From Gremmenia infestans (taxonomy: Eukaryota; Ascomycota; Leotiomycetes; Helotiales; Hamatocanthoscyphaceae), in assembly GCA_032629725.1 (NCBI GenBank), contig JAFEVB010000015.1, positions 1,798,001-1,862,000 of the forward strand: 64,000 nucleotides of DNA, in the 5' to 3' direction. Shown here in pieces: positions 34,339 to 46,079 of the stretch. The notes beneath the pieces are model-generated. The model worked only from the letters and a program-made list of their open reading frames with translations, made no database searches and was not told where the DNA came from. The position numbers and the translations under genes are program-made. Positions within the stretch are counted from its first letter, which is position 1, and the number at the start of each line of letters is the position of its first letter.

Positions 34339-37300
34339 CGCTTCGCAATGAATAGAGAGATATGGATGTTTCAGTTGTAGGAGTACTTGGTGTAGCTCAA
34401 TAACGAGACGCGCTGCGTTTATAAATTATGGGGTGATCCGTTCTCGGAAAGAGCGTCTGTGTAGCTTCAAACGAAAGCTGAACACAAACAATGCCTTGGG
34501 ACTTGCACCAGAACCCCAAGACGAGAAATGGAGATAAATGTCGACTCCCACGACGAGGTTCTGGTAGGTGGTTCAAATTCCACGGTCTGCAATTGTACCG
34601 TTATGATACCGTGTTCTGTGGAAGTTGGTCCCACGGTTCCAGTCACTCACACAGCTTCTCTTCAAGAAGTGCTAGAAAGTTTCTCCTGGTGCACCTGTAC
34701 GGTGGTAGGGTTCACGGTCACTGACGGTCGGGTTGGTGGCAGCTTGGTCTTATGAGACGCGGTCGCTTGATTCCGTAGACATGGATTCTCTCGGAAACGT
34801 GCAGTAAGATGGTAGAAATCGCGTGGCGAAGAAAGTCGTCACGAGTAGATATAACTGATTTCGGAACGATAGTGGATTTTTGCAGAATTTTCCAGTTCTC
34901 CAAATGATATCCATTCAGGTCTGCGGGGTTCCTTTTGGCGGAGCGCGAAGTGGGTTGCCGCAAATTGTTTATATATAAAACCCCCGCCAAAGCTTCATAT
35001 GACACCAAGATCAACTTCTAGGAAGGTGCAATCTCGGGAAGTGATAACGATATCCACGAAGAGTGATGAACGACTTGAACAGTGATCAAGACACGAGAGA
35101 TTTGGATTGCAAGAGGATGCGATACAAGCTTCTCTGTCGAACCTCTCCCCGAACGCGTCAATGTCGCGTCTACCCAAAGTCGAAACTCTATCTCTCCGGT
35201 TCTAGGCGGGGTCTGAGAAGTTCCCTGAAAGAATGTGATAATTCCTGGTTTCTTAAATTAAAAGCAACCACCAAAGACCAATTACGAATGCAGAAAACTC
35301 TAACGAACGGGTCGAGGTGGTGTCAGCTATTCCTTTTGGGTCCAACAATTCGCGAGAAGGTAGGTACGTAGCCGTGCCGATGTACAGCGGATGATCTGAT
35401 TGGTGCCGAGAACCTCAATTCGCTGGGGATAAATAAAGAAAGGCTATATTGACAGCCAGGTCGCGATGCTTTAAGGTTTCCACGGCGTGAACTTTGGAAT
35501 GTTTGAAGAGAAAGCAAGCAAGAAAACAAAAATAAGCAAAGCAGGTGGAATGGAAGAAGTAGTACTTGAGGTCATGGTGGGATTTTCTATTATTTGTGGT
35601 CTGTGTACGTTTTTGTTATGATGGCGTATCCAGGCTGTCCCCGCGTCTGACTTCCATTCCCTACGGCGTTCCTGGGATTATTTGGGGGCTCGCAGCCTCC
35701 CCCGACATCCCCGGCCAGCCTGTCCCGGGTCAGAAGATTACGGAGTAAAGCATCTCTCACCATCATCCACTCGAGCGCGTTGTTTTTTTAAGTGCCTGGT
35801 CTATGCTGAAGGGATCCAGCCTCTGACGATCAGTGGATATCCTTGCGCAATATAAGGCCGTTATATTTAGCTACATGGCTCAACCCTGAACAACGGCCTC
35901 GAAAATGCAAACCGTCCAGGGACTCAGGGAGTTGCGAGCTATCCTATTCTGGTGGTAGCAAGAAGACCGAGATTTCCGAGTGCCGGGCCTATACAAACCT
36001 CCCGGTTCAGGTTCTGGAAACACAAAGGGTCATGAGGATTATGAGATGAACACCACGAAAAGACCGTGTGCCCATCATTGTCCTTCTCCATTTCACACAG
36101 CAACTCGAGAACGCGAAAACACTTGTATTCATGAAATTACTCTGGCTTGTCTATATCATCTGTTCTGTTATGACCTTAGAAGCCGACCTATTACTCCGGT
36201 TATACTTCGTACTGCTACCGGTACCGGGAGTCTCGGCTGGAGAAAGGCGGGCATAGGGGCAAGTGGAGCTCTACTCCGGCCTCATCTCTTCTGCAACAAG
36301 GAAAACTCTTGTACAGCCCGCTCTATACAGTACTGCAGCCATCTACTTCGTATAATGTATACTTCGTAATGCTGAAGAACTCTCCAATCATGATGTTCCA
36401 AGCGTACTTCATAATGCTGTGTAAGCTGTAGGAGAAGCGCGGAACCAGTTTAGATACGAAGTATCCAGCGCGCAAGGGATTCCCTGAAGTCAAGACTCCA
36501 TGAAAATTCCAGAAGATGGCTTATCGATTTTGACCCAGCTCGAGACGCAAGCCATGAACACGGTCGATTAGGCTTCTCATGACTTTCCTCAATTGAACAT
36601 ATTCGCAACCGTCGGTCCTCCTTCCTCCTAATCTCCACGTTCTATTCTTTCTCAGCCCCAGGAGACTAATACAGCACCACAACCTACACAATCACGGAAC
36701 CTGCATCGATTTGCGATCCAAACTCCGGACGCCCCGACATAACGGCAGAGTTATAGCAGTGGCATTATTAGTATTGGCCGTTTGGACAACATAGAAGCGG
36801 CTTGGCAGAGCGTTTCATGATTCACGGCTGTTGAATCATTGGTGTTTAAAAGGTCTGAAACGAAACACTACTTATAGTGTGCGGAACGGAGCACACGGGC
36901 TACGATCAGCTGCCTCTTCTCTTCTCCCCATTTATATCACAAATGAAGAATCCCTTTACGTTTCTTTACCTTTACCTTTCCTCTTCTTCCTTAGTTTTGA
37001 AATCCATGTCAGTGCTTTCTAAACCTTTGAAACAAGCGTTTCAAAATAAAAGTTATTTCGATATGTTTCTTTCGAGCGATATTTGTCCTTTTGATTCCCC
37101 CCACCCCCACCCCCCCCCTTTTGTCTTCCTTCGTGTGATTTGGCTACCCTATGCGTATGGGAAGCTAGAAGTCCTCGACGCCGCTCCTCTAGACATTGAG
37201 TCTGAGAGACTGCATTTCACAATATGGCGATGCCGGAAACGGGTTGTGCACTCGTGGAGGCTCGACTATCTATACGTAGAGCTCCACTCCCTTGCGCAGA

Positions 37301-38436
37301 ACCCACGGGCAACTAAGCTCAGGATAAAACATGCTATTCCTGCCTCGCTTGCAACACCACAAATACGCATATCGATATGTGGTTCGAACCAGGCTTCGTA
37401 GGCAATCAGTCGCCATGGGTGATGTTACTTGGGAATACAAGATCGATCCTAATGATGGGGTATGTGGTACCAAGTACTTGAATCTCCCAACGGGGTATTT
37501 TGGAGGCGTACCCCGTGTTGCGAAAAGGTACAATGGTTCACTGATTGTTTTCGTTGCCATTTGCGTGATGGAAGATCACGCTACCTACCGTTTTGACGTT
37601 ATCGTTGGTATGAAGAGGACATGTCGTCGTAAAAACAATTATCTGGAGTTTTCATTTTCAATATCTCACTCCAACTCACAATAAGTGCTCTTCCAAGAAG
37701 TCCCCACCGCGATCTGCGGCTCAGCCAGAATGCCGAAGTCGCTGACCGAATGTTGAGTAATCGCTACACCCACCTAAATAGGTATGTTCTGGCGATCGAT
37801 ATCCATCTCACTGGATCTTCAAAAGCCTCTTTCGCAGCTTATTTCTGTTGTTGGAATGAATAATGCAGCCAGAAGATTCATCGAATGTTCTATCGAATGG
37901 TTCTTTTCGTATGTCGTCCAATCACGCGCCTGGATGTTACTTTCTCGGCTTGAAGATCGGTGTCTGAGAAAAAGTCGGGAATCTTTGTCATTCCACTGAC
38001 ACACACGCGTCCCGACAGCTTGGGACGGTAAAAAGGAAAGCCAAGACATGGCCAGAGGATGTCTCCGCCCAAAATATACTTGTTTGCGAGAATCGTCGAG
38101 ACATCATATAAGATATCACCACATGCCTCATAGTAGACTGGTCAAGATCTCATGGAGAAGAAAGAATGGACTTCACGGCTTCTCCGCGAGGCTTTATGTC
38201 TTGTCTTTTCAAGAGTATTGATTGATAAAGCTGGACTAATACAGACGTCCCAATATCTCCATCCCAAGGCCACAGAAAAGTCGTACTGTAAGTAGGTGAG
38301 ATCTTCTATAAGAGCAAGCATGATCTACCGAAACCCAAACTGTCGGGTCCCATCTAGCATTAAACCAGCATCATCTCACACCAGTCCTGCATCATTCGTT
38401 CTAGCAGATATATCTCCTGCAACCAAATAAACCAGG
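34339..38436. other. 4.1 kb without a supported gene
   Basis: Only short frames without ATG or splice support occur. A cluster of TACTTCGTA-like words lies at about 36200-36465. A TATAAG lies at 38307-38312, about 125 bases before the next gene. Confidence 0.5.
34418..34423 (-). promoter_or_regulatory. TATAAA element of the membrane-protein gene
   Basis: On the minus strand TATAAA is followed 80 bases later by the ATG at 34338. Confidence 0.45.
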
Positions 38437-39156
38437 ATGTCTTCCTCCTCTACACCACCCCATGCTTCCTCATCCTTCCCATCCTTCCCATCCTTCCCCA
38501 CCCTGCCCACCGAACTCCGCCTCAGAATCTGGGCCCTGAATCTCCTGCACCCGCGCCTAGTCTCCCTCCACTACACCGCGGACCCCGCCGTCCCCGCTCC
38601 GCGCCAGGGCACCACATCCCCGGCACCCATCCCGCCAACCCTACACACCAGCACCGAAGCCCGTGCTCTCTCCCTCACGCACTACCCGCTCTCCCTGGCG
38701 CTCATGCACATGCAGCCAAAGATCTTCTTTAATCCCCATATCGACATCTTGTATTTCGGTTTCAAGGAAGGGTATATGGGCACTTTTCAGCATTTCGTCG
38801 AGGCGGTTACGTTGCTTGAGAGGGCGGAGTTGGGGCGCGTGAGGAGGTTGGGAGTTTGTGCGGAGTTGTGCGTTAGCGAGGGGTGTGCGAGGCGGTTTTG
38901 GGGGTATGTGAGGGAGAAGTTTGGGGGGGTCGAGGAGGTGTTTATTGTTGTTGGGAGGGAGCAGGAAGAGGAGGATGAGAGGATGGATCCTGATATTGAG
39001 GTCGATGTGCAAGTTAAGGGGGGTGGCAATGAGGGCGCGGAAAGGGGTCTTGCTCGGATGGTTGGAGGAGCTGTTGAGGAGGTTGAGAGGGAATTCGGTT
39101 GGCGGGCACCGAGGTGGGAGATTATGGTATGGGGGGATGAGCTGAGGTTGGGATGA
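38437..39156 (+). CDS. 2EXR-domain protein, intact single exon
   Basis: An intronless frame of 239 residues. After a Ser/Pro-rich start, which includes a short repeat (FPSFPSFP from repeated 'ccatccttc'), the 2EXR signature 'FPTLPTELRLRIWALNLLHP' begins near residue 20. The blocks 'LHTSTEARALSLTHYPLSLA' and 'FFNPHIDILYFGF' follow, as is usual for the family, then an acidic insert and 'EREFGWRAPRWEIMVWGDEL'. It is shorter and intron-free compared with the multi-exon copies at 7.3-10.9 kb, so it belongs to a different subgroup. Function of the domain is unknown. The coding strand turns from C-rich to G-rich at about 38770. Confidence 0.88.
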   Translation: MSSSSTPPHASSSFPSFPSFPTLPTELRLRIWALNLLHPRLVSLHYTADPAVPAPRQGTTSPAPIPPTLHTSTEARALSLTHYPLSLALMHMQPKIFFNPHIDILYFGFKEGYMGTFQHFVEAVTLLERAELGRVRRLGVCAELCVSEGCARRFWGYVREKFGGVEEVFIVVGREQEEEDERMDPDIEVDVQVKGGGNEGAERGLARMVGGAVEEVEREFGWRAPRWEIMVWGDELRLG

Positions 39157-39915
39157 GGGAAATAGAGAGTGGAGAGTAATGTTCCACGAGATGCGCCGAG
39201 GTTGATGGCGCTGTGAAGTATACCCTGTTCTGATATCTTTTACTTTCAGGGTGTTGTCAAATATCATTTCGATTTAATAGAGGATATTATAAGAGGATTT
39301 GGGGTCGTTTTGGCGGTGAGTATCATTTAGGATTTGTTGAAACTTTATAACCTCCCTACTCACGTCCTGTAACTTAATAGAAAATACAAATGGAAATAAT
39401 CTTCTTAGCCTGCTCTTATATTTTAACTGCCTTCAGTTTCAAGGTAGTCGCCTTCTTGGAAGGTGCATAGTTTCCCTGTTTTCCGAAAATCCTTGGCCTG
39501 GTCGCTCCTGCTACGGCAAGAAACACGGCAGTATCCAGAAGTCGTTTTCAATTTGAAGAACGAATGTTTTGAATGAAAGGATGCAACCATCGATAATCAC
39601 TTTCTTAATATCTCTCTACATTTCTTATAGGCATTTTCGAGTAGCGGGCAAGCTGAACGGGAGTAATTTTGAAGAATTCATTGTATTTATCTTAAGAAGA
39701 GCATTGCTAGCTGACTTCTTTCTAGCTATCAATGTAGCACAATCTAAGACTGTTCCACCCACAGCAAATTCTTTGATTCCAACAAAGCGTCAGGACCAAT
39801 CTGCAGAAGCACAGCCATCGACAAGGTTGGAGCTAATTCAGTTATACTACAATTGTACTACCTTGCTATCATACTTTCAAAGAGCTGGCCAATCCTCCTC
39901 ATTCGTATCGGACTC
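39157..39915. other. 3' intergenic region
   Basis: Contains the 3' ends of two converging genes. An open frame at 39569-39997 on the plus strand overlaps the last exon of the next gene and is not supported. Confidence 0.4.
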
Positions 39916-42144
39916 TCAACCCCAGGAACTGATGTCATCGGGGCCAGTAGTGTTATTCCAATCCCAATCACTACTATCAAATGAAGCATCGTCCTAGTAG
40001 CACACATTAGCTCTGTTTATGAGAAAAGGGAGTTAAAACTTACTGCACGAGGGTTCCTACGTCGGCGACCTCCGTGTCTAGACCTGTCCAGCTGAATAAT
40101 CTCGTCCGTCAGGCTCTCCAACTTAACAATTAGCTCCTCGACTACTATACTTGATTCAAAATCCTTTCTTGGCATGGTTACATGGCCACAAATCTCGGTG
40201 TCAATCCGCAAGTGTTCCTCCCTCAGATCCTCCGTCACTTTGCTTCTGTTGACTGGCTTCAACAAACTAACAGAGGCTCTGCAGTCTGTCAGTCTCTCGG
40301 CTTTTGGATGCCAAAGGCCGTATTGACTTGGCTTCACCGTGTAGAGACTCTCGAATATTGTCTCACCGGTAGCCTTGTATTCCTCTGGAATGAGACTCAG
40401 ATTAAACATAGCAGCATCAAGTGCTCCGTATGCTCGATGGGCTGCATTATTTCCGTTTTCTATGATTCCTAGATCAACATCTCCCCGCGGAAGCTTGAGG
40501 ATCGTCTCTCTAGCTTGCTCAAGGAACCTCAGTCGTACGTCAACGGCTCTTTTGATGAACTGTGCCTTCAGATTTCGGTCACTCTCCAGTAGTGAGACCT
40601 TTGACTGCAGATGGGCGATACTCTGGTCCCGAGTGGATACATCAACAATGGCATCCGCGCAAACTTTCCTCGCTGCTAGTATCTGTTTCTTGGTTGAGTC
40701 TCGCTCTTTTCGACAGATACGCAGATCGTTGACGGCCGTGAGAAGTCGTCGATCCGTTGCTTGAGACTCAAGCACCTGAATATGTTAGTTCCTTTCAAGA
40801 TTTATGGTATTAGCAATTGCTTACCAAAGGCTCATATCTCTGTTTCAAATCTCGGTAGATGTCATCATTCCTTGTAGCTATGGTAGCTCGAGAGGCACTG
40901 AGTTGAATCCTAAGCGCAGAGAGCTGAGAATCAGACTCCGAGAGCTGATGGAGCAGTCTTCTTCTCTCGGCCTTCTCGGTAGCCAATTTTGTTTCCAGTA
41001 TCCTAGACCTTTGCTCAGCTGCGCTAAATTGGCCGTTCCAGAGCTCGCTGTTTATTTTGTACTCATGACTTTCCTTCTTCAGCTTATCCACGTGCCCTTG
41101 CAGGATGCCAGACTTGGCACACTCAACACGAAGTGTTTCGCCGAGGTTCTTCGTTTCTTGTCTCAACCTACCCATTTCGTTCCTCTCTAGCCATAAATTC
41201 ATCGTCGCCTTCTGCCGTCCACTCTGGGTTGCTTTAAGCTCCAATTGGAGGCTTGTGATTTCTTTCTCCTGCTTTCCATTCCGGATGTTGCATTGCTCGA
41301 TGAGTTCGTTTCGGAGCCTCTGCGCATCTTCCTCTTGCATCTTGGCGGCCGAAGTAGCCTGAGTTACTTGTGACTTTGAAGACTTTAATTCTCGTTCTTT
41401 CTTAGCTACATCCCGCCTAAGTGTAGCATTTTCGTCTTGTAACTTTTCAACTTCTGACCGAGGCCTTGATAACCGGATCAAAGATGCCGGCACCTGGAGT
41501 CTGGAGATGGTGACAGTACTAGTATTTGTCTCGATAGGTGTATCCTCCGGCGCGGTTTCTTCAAGAGTAGGAATTTGCTCCCCACCAAGACGTTGGAGGG
41601 GCGACTCCGAAATGTTCGAACAGAACTGGTCTTCAATTGAATTGAATGTCTCGCTGGGAATGGCAGCCTCAAGAGTCAATTGTGAAGTCTCGATAACAAG
41701 CTGATTCTCAATTGATGACACCCGGGTTGGTCCAACAGTATGGTGATCACAATCCAACTCAGTTGCCTTATCGACTGTGGAACCCATTCCGGGTTGAAAG
41801 CAAGGTTGTAGTGAATTAAAGGTGATTGTGCCAGCCTCAGTTGTTGAAGTGGTGCAATCGACATCTTTAGAGGCAGTCTTCGTAGCTTCAACGGACGATG
41901 ATGCTAACGAGCGGAGCGAAGGCCTGGGTTTCTTCTTTGGGCTTTTTGCCTTCGACTTGGTGATGTTTCCAGTCCAATTCCCAGGTAGAAAATCTTCTGT
42001 ATCGTCGTCAAGGAAGCTTCCCGCGTCCGAGTCAATATCTTCACCCTCAGTATCTGCCTTTGGCTGAAGGACGTCCCAACCGGAATCTTTTGGCGGAGGG
42101 GCAGGCTTCTTGGGTTTACCAGGTATCTTTCTATTCTTTGCCAT
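39916..42144 (-). CDS. Long coiled-coil protein
   Basis: Exons on the minus strand are 42144-40825, 40775-40044 and 39993-39916, all phase 0, giving 709 residues. The last intron (GTAAGT donor, CTAG acceptor) replaces a read-through to a stop at 40017 with an acidic tail 'DDASFDSSDWDWNNTTGPDD', which looks coded rather than random. The first 220 residues are basic then Ser/Thr-rich ('MAKNRKIPGKPKKPAPPPKD'). Residues about 220-560 are heptad-like ('SEVEKLQDENATLRRDVAKK', 'RNGKQEKEITSLQLELKATQ') and predict a long coiled coil. A second coil spans exon 2. The family is not recognised; cytoskeletal, kinetochore or spindle-pole roles would be guesses. CACGTG lies 9 bases upstream of the ATG. The ATG at 42144 is the first in frame, since the longer frame upstream begins with GTG. 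Confidence 0.75.
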
Positions 42145-42697
42145 CGTTGCAGCACGTGAGAAGATCGACTTGGTACAAGTACAGAATTGTGGTAAACATT
42201 GAATGTGGAGAGAAAATAAAGAAGGCGAGCATGTCGAGATGTCGGTTGAAGTAAATACTCTTAAGCGAGGTGAAGGCGGCGGCGACAACCATTTCTTTGC
42301 TTCGAAATTCACTCGATATCTTACTTGAGAGGTTCACAGGATTTCATTTCATCCAGTACTAAATTGATATTATAGCCCTTCCTGCTTGCTTGTTTGCGGG
42401 CCAATGAGGGGCGGGTCTATGAGTATTGGGCCAATGCCTCGTTAAATCAGAATCGAGGTGGGATTGGTTCGCGAAAGGGGGTTTCCTGTCATGAAATGTT
42501 AGTGATTGTTTATTCCGTTCTTTTGAACCACGTCTTACCGCGTTGCTATAAGCTGTTGAGATACTTGAAAGTTCTCGAAGCTGCAAGTGTATCCTGATAC
42601 TGCCTGGAATAGTTAAGAAATTCCACAAACAGCCGAATCACTTCTGAAAACCCAATGCCTATACCCTCCAGATCTCCCTTGAAAATTTCTGAAGATG
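42145..42697. other. Intergenic region
   Basis: No gene is seen between the coiled-coil gene promoter and the HET gene 3' end. Confidence 0.45.
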
Positions 42698-44375
42698 TCA
42701 TTTGATGTGAAACTCTTGCAATCTATCTTTGTCCCAAGCACTGCCATGCATGATGGGAGAAAATCCGGGATCTTTGCTCAGAGCTTCTACGTCGCTCAAT
42801 TCACGCGACTGACTTCCTTGAAGCTCTGAATCAACAAGCCAACAGCCGTCGACGAACAGAAAAGAGTCATGTCCTCTTCTCAAAACAAGAGGTGCCCAGC
42901 ATAAATTTGATACGACGATGATGTCCCCCTTATCAGCCCAGTGCGGCCCCCAGCTTGAGTTGCTCATTGTCATAGTTGACGACACGTGCTTATGCAATGG
43001 GTTCTGATCAGAAACACTCTGTGTCTCTCCTTGACTTTTATCATATGCAAACACCTTCATTGTATCCTGGTATTCTTTCCCAATGCCAAAAATTACTTTG
43101 ACAAAACTTGTCCTGGTGATAGTTCCAACCTGAATCGCTCGCATGACGAGAGTGCTGTTCGCAATTTGAAACCTAGGCTTCAAAGAATACTTATGTATAT
43201 CTCGTTCAGAGTCACCACTGCAACAAAATGCGTCATTAGCCCAAAAGGACATGATCGCTGGGACCAAACTTCGTGAAGTGGACCAATCAGCAACCCACGA
43301 GGGAAGTTCTTCTGAGCCAATTTCACGTTCAGGAGATTCCACTAAGAGTAAGGACTCTGGGTATCTGAGGAGCATTTCCTTCATCGTAGCACTATACAAT
43401 TCTGACTTTGAAAGACTGTAATCAATCGTGAGATTCACGTCACTAATGAGCCCGCAAAGACCATAAATTTTGTCTCTCGGATCCTGGCATTGCTGAAATC
43501 GGGACATATGCAGTGCAGACAGCATACCGATGGTGGGATCGTTGTGTTCTTCGGAAGTCATCATCTGCTCTCTTCGCCATCCGATGATTTCAACAATGTC
43601 GATCATGGCTTCAATCCGAAAGACACCCGAATAGATATCAGTCTTTATTTTGTTATCTCTTTCTGTCGAGCTATGCATATGCTTGTGAAGTAGATAATCA
43701 CTGTATTTTGCACATAGATCATCGAGGTCGAGTTGAATATTCCCAATGTAGACCGTCGCTGGCCGAGTATGGATCACTTCCTGGAGGACCCAAGTTCTCG
43801 TCCACCAAGGACGGCCAAAGATAGAATTGCAACATGACCACGCCTCATCGATAGTCAGTCCATTTCTTTCTACCTCTTTCTGGAACCGCGTGATAGAAAT
43901 CCCATTCTGGATCAGGCTGCAGAATTTCAGCGCCACGCCAGCATTCTCTTCTTCACCTAACCAGACGACCACTTTTTCAGCACCAAGGTAAATCCGACGC
44001 ATCTGGGCCACTTGATCGTTTTTTCTCAATCATGTCATGCTGGTTAATACAGATGGCATCTACCCACAAAAGCCTTGGGTTCTCGTGAAGTCGCAAGTAC
44101 CTCAGAGCCAGCTCCAGGTTTGTCGTCACCTGATGTGGTCTTCCACCTGCTTGGACGCTCGTGGCATAATTTGAATCGCCCCAGACGTATGATAACGCCT
44201 CGTATTGAGGGTGCTTTTCCAGCGATGAGTGCCAAATTCTGCAATGGATTCCAGAATCGAAGTCTGGGGAAGGAAGAAGCTCAAGCAGGCGTATATCATG
44301 TGTGCCAACTGGGCTGTATTCGAATGGCTGGTTGTCTTGAATTTGCTCAGCCTCTCGAGTTAGAGCCAGAGCCAT
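42698..44375 (-). pseudogene. HET-domain heterokaryon incompatibility protein, frameshifted
   Basis: An intronless minus-strand gene of about 560 residues that is split by one frameshift. The first 120 residues hold HET (PF06985) blocks 'YEALSYVWGD' and 'LLWVDAICINQHDMIEK'; the second frame continues with 'NDQVAQMRRIYLGAEKVVVW' and 'RPWWTRTWVLQEV'. The change of frame falls in a run of six A (plus-strand T at 44019-44024). With five A the frame would be continuous. HET proteins trigger cell death when genetically unlike hyphae fuse. The C-terminal half ('DPRDKIYGLCGLISD', 'SELYSATMKEMLLRYPESLL') is the usual extension. It is either an inactivated allele or an error in a homopolymer of the assembly. 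Confidence 0.85.
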
Positions 44376-44742
44376 CTTGGCGGTTCTATATCACAAGGCG
44401 CTCATGGTACATGAAGATTCTTAGATGGTGTTGTTGCGAACACCTAGATCAAACCCCCTGTCAGTAAAGAGCGGGGCAAACCGGTGGTTGTAACTTTACG
44501 AGTAGCGCAGGCAGCCAAAAAGGGGTCGAGGCGGGATTTAGCGAGTTCAGCACGGGGCATTCAATTCCAGGCTTCTTCACACCCTGCAATACTCGTAACC
44601 TGCCCGGAACGGCAAGGCGCTCCTATACCTGTATTTAGGCAGACGCTACTCGAAGTGTGATCGCTTTTCCACACCATATCTCAACACATTTTCGCAATTT
44701 GACCAATATCTATAGAGGTCACTCTTTAAAATCACATCCAAA
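44376..44742. other. Divergent spacer between HET and ankyrin relic
   Basis: A 367-bp promoter-like spacer; no gene is seen. Confidence 0.45.
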
Positions 44743-45766
44743 ATGCTTCTCCTAGAGCTACCAGTCGAGCTTTTAAGGAATAATCTAGAACAGGCAGTTC
44801 TCACCGTTGGCTTGTTAAAGGCTATGATAAGATTAAGACTAGTCTGCAGTATGTATAGCCTGGCCAGAAAAGTTGACATCGAACAGTGCTAATTCAAACA
44901 GAAGCATTCGACATCGAAATCCCACTTGCTATGTGCAACGCAAGGGTCCTTGCCCCATATGATCCATCCAGGAAGTTCATCTCTACCAACTCATGGCTTC
45001 TTACCGAGCACATTTACCGGAAATCCCAGGCCAGCGATTGTGGCGGCGAGACTTTCCCTGGGGTAACATACTTCACGGTCACTACAATTTAACGAAATTC
45101 ATGTTAGACTACGGAGTGAAAGTTAATTAAGCCGATAAAAATGGATTGAGCGGAACGGTGTTGTGTGCAGTAGCTGCCCTTGGCCGGGAAGACTTCGTCA
45201 ACTTGATTTTCGAACCGAAGTATAATTTCCACACTTATATGGGCATCCATGGCTATGCGATTGAGATAGCAGCGTCTGGGGGCCACATAGAAACAGCTCG
45301 ACTTCTTATTGAACACTGCAACTACTGGAAGCTGATAAAGACCAATGTCCTCTGGGATGCAGTACAAAATGGAGCAGAAGCGACTGTTAAACTCGCTCTC
45401 GAGAATGGCGCAAATCCCGATGAAGGGAGCGCTAGAAGACTACCCTGGGACCCTTTCGGGGTTGCTGCAGCAAAGGGATATGATAACATTATGAGACTAC
45501 TATTGGAACATGGCGCTAATCCATTGTTTGGGGACGCAATTGGGTTCGGGCCGGGAAACAAGAAGGCAGTGCAAATTTTGGCCGAATATGGAATGAGGAT
45601 CGATAATCCTACTCTTGGTCGGTTAGGATTTCCTTATAATCATGCCCTTGATAACCTAAAGGGTCTAAAAAAAAATTCTACCGCTCTGAAGACTGGTTAC
45701 AAGAAGGCAGTCCAACTATTGGCTGGATATGGAGGAAATCTCGACAATCTTAGCCTTGGTCGGTAA
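44743..45766 (+). pseudogene. F-box-like/ankyrin repeat gene, broken
   Basis: Exon 44743-44848 joins 44902-45092 in phase 1. The first 35 residues ('LLLELPVELLRNNLEQAV', 'LLKAMIRLRLVC') resemble the F-box-like start of a fungal ankyrin family, followed by 'KAFDIEIPLAMCNARVLA'. After about 45040 the family sequence continues in another frame ('WGNILHGHYNLTKFMLDYGV'), runs into a TAA at 45128-45130 where 'VNQADKNG' would be expected, and continues as ankyrin repeats to 45766 ('AIEIAASGGHIETARLLIEH', 'GVAAAKGYDNIMRLLLEHGA'). At least two lesions, a frameshift and a nonsense codon, make this a pseudogene. CAA to TAA is the change caused by C-to-T mutation in a CA context. Such proteins often accompany HET genes. 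Confidence 0.75.
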
Positions 45767-46079
45767 GAATACTTTGCTACGAAGGAGTATGAGGCTTGGA
45801 CTTGAGGCTGAGGTTAGAGAAATAGCTGACTATACAATTTCTGATGTTTAAGTCTTCTATAAGCCCCATTTTACAAACGGCAAACATCATTATTGAAATA
45901 CTATTCCTGTATTTATAGAAGACGGATGGGTTTTACATGTAGCGTTCACAGACGGCAACGACATTATTATTTCACAGAACTTTCACTTATTATCTTGCAG
46001 GTGTTGTTTTTAATTAGTTTGATTGCATTCTAGTTGCTTACCCTGTTGCACAACTTCCAAGTTGGAGTCCAACTAGGTT
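45767..46079. other. Convergent 3' spacer
   Basis: No gene is seen in 313 AT-rich bases. Confidence 0.45.

Noticed and set aside
34560..34585. tRNA-like B box 'ggttcaaattcc'
   Set aside because: Upstream sequence does not fold into D and anticodon arms.
36345..36360. A loxP site from a vector
   Set aside because: Only one arm and part of a spacer match; the inverted arm is missing and related words are scattered nearby.
38641..39267. 208-residue minus-strand frame
   Set aside because: Shadow of the intact 2EXR gene on the plus strand; composition only mirrors it.
39569..39997. 142-residue plus-strand frame
   Set aside because: It overlaps the last exon of the coiled-coil gene on the other strand and shows no coding pattern.
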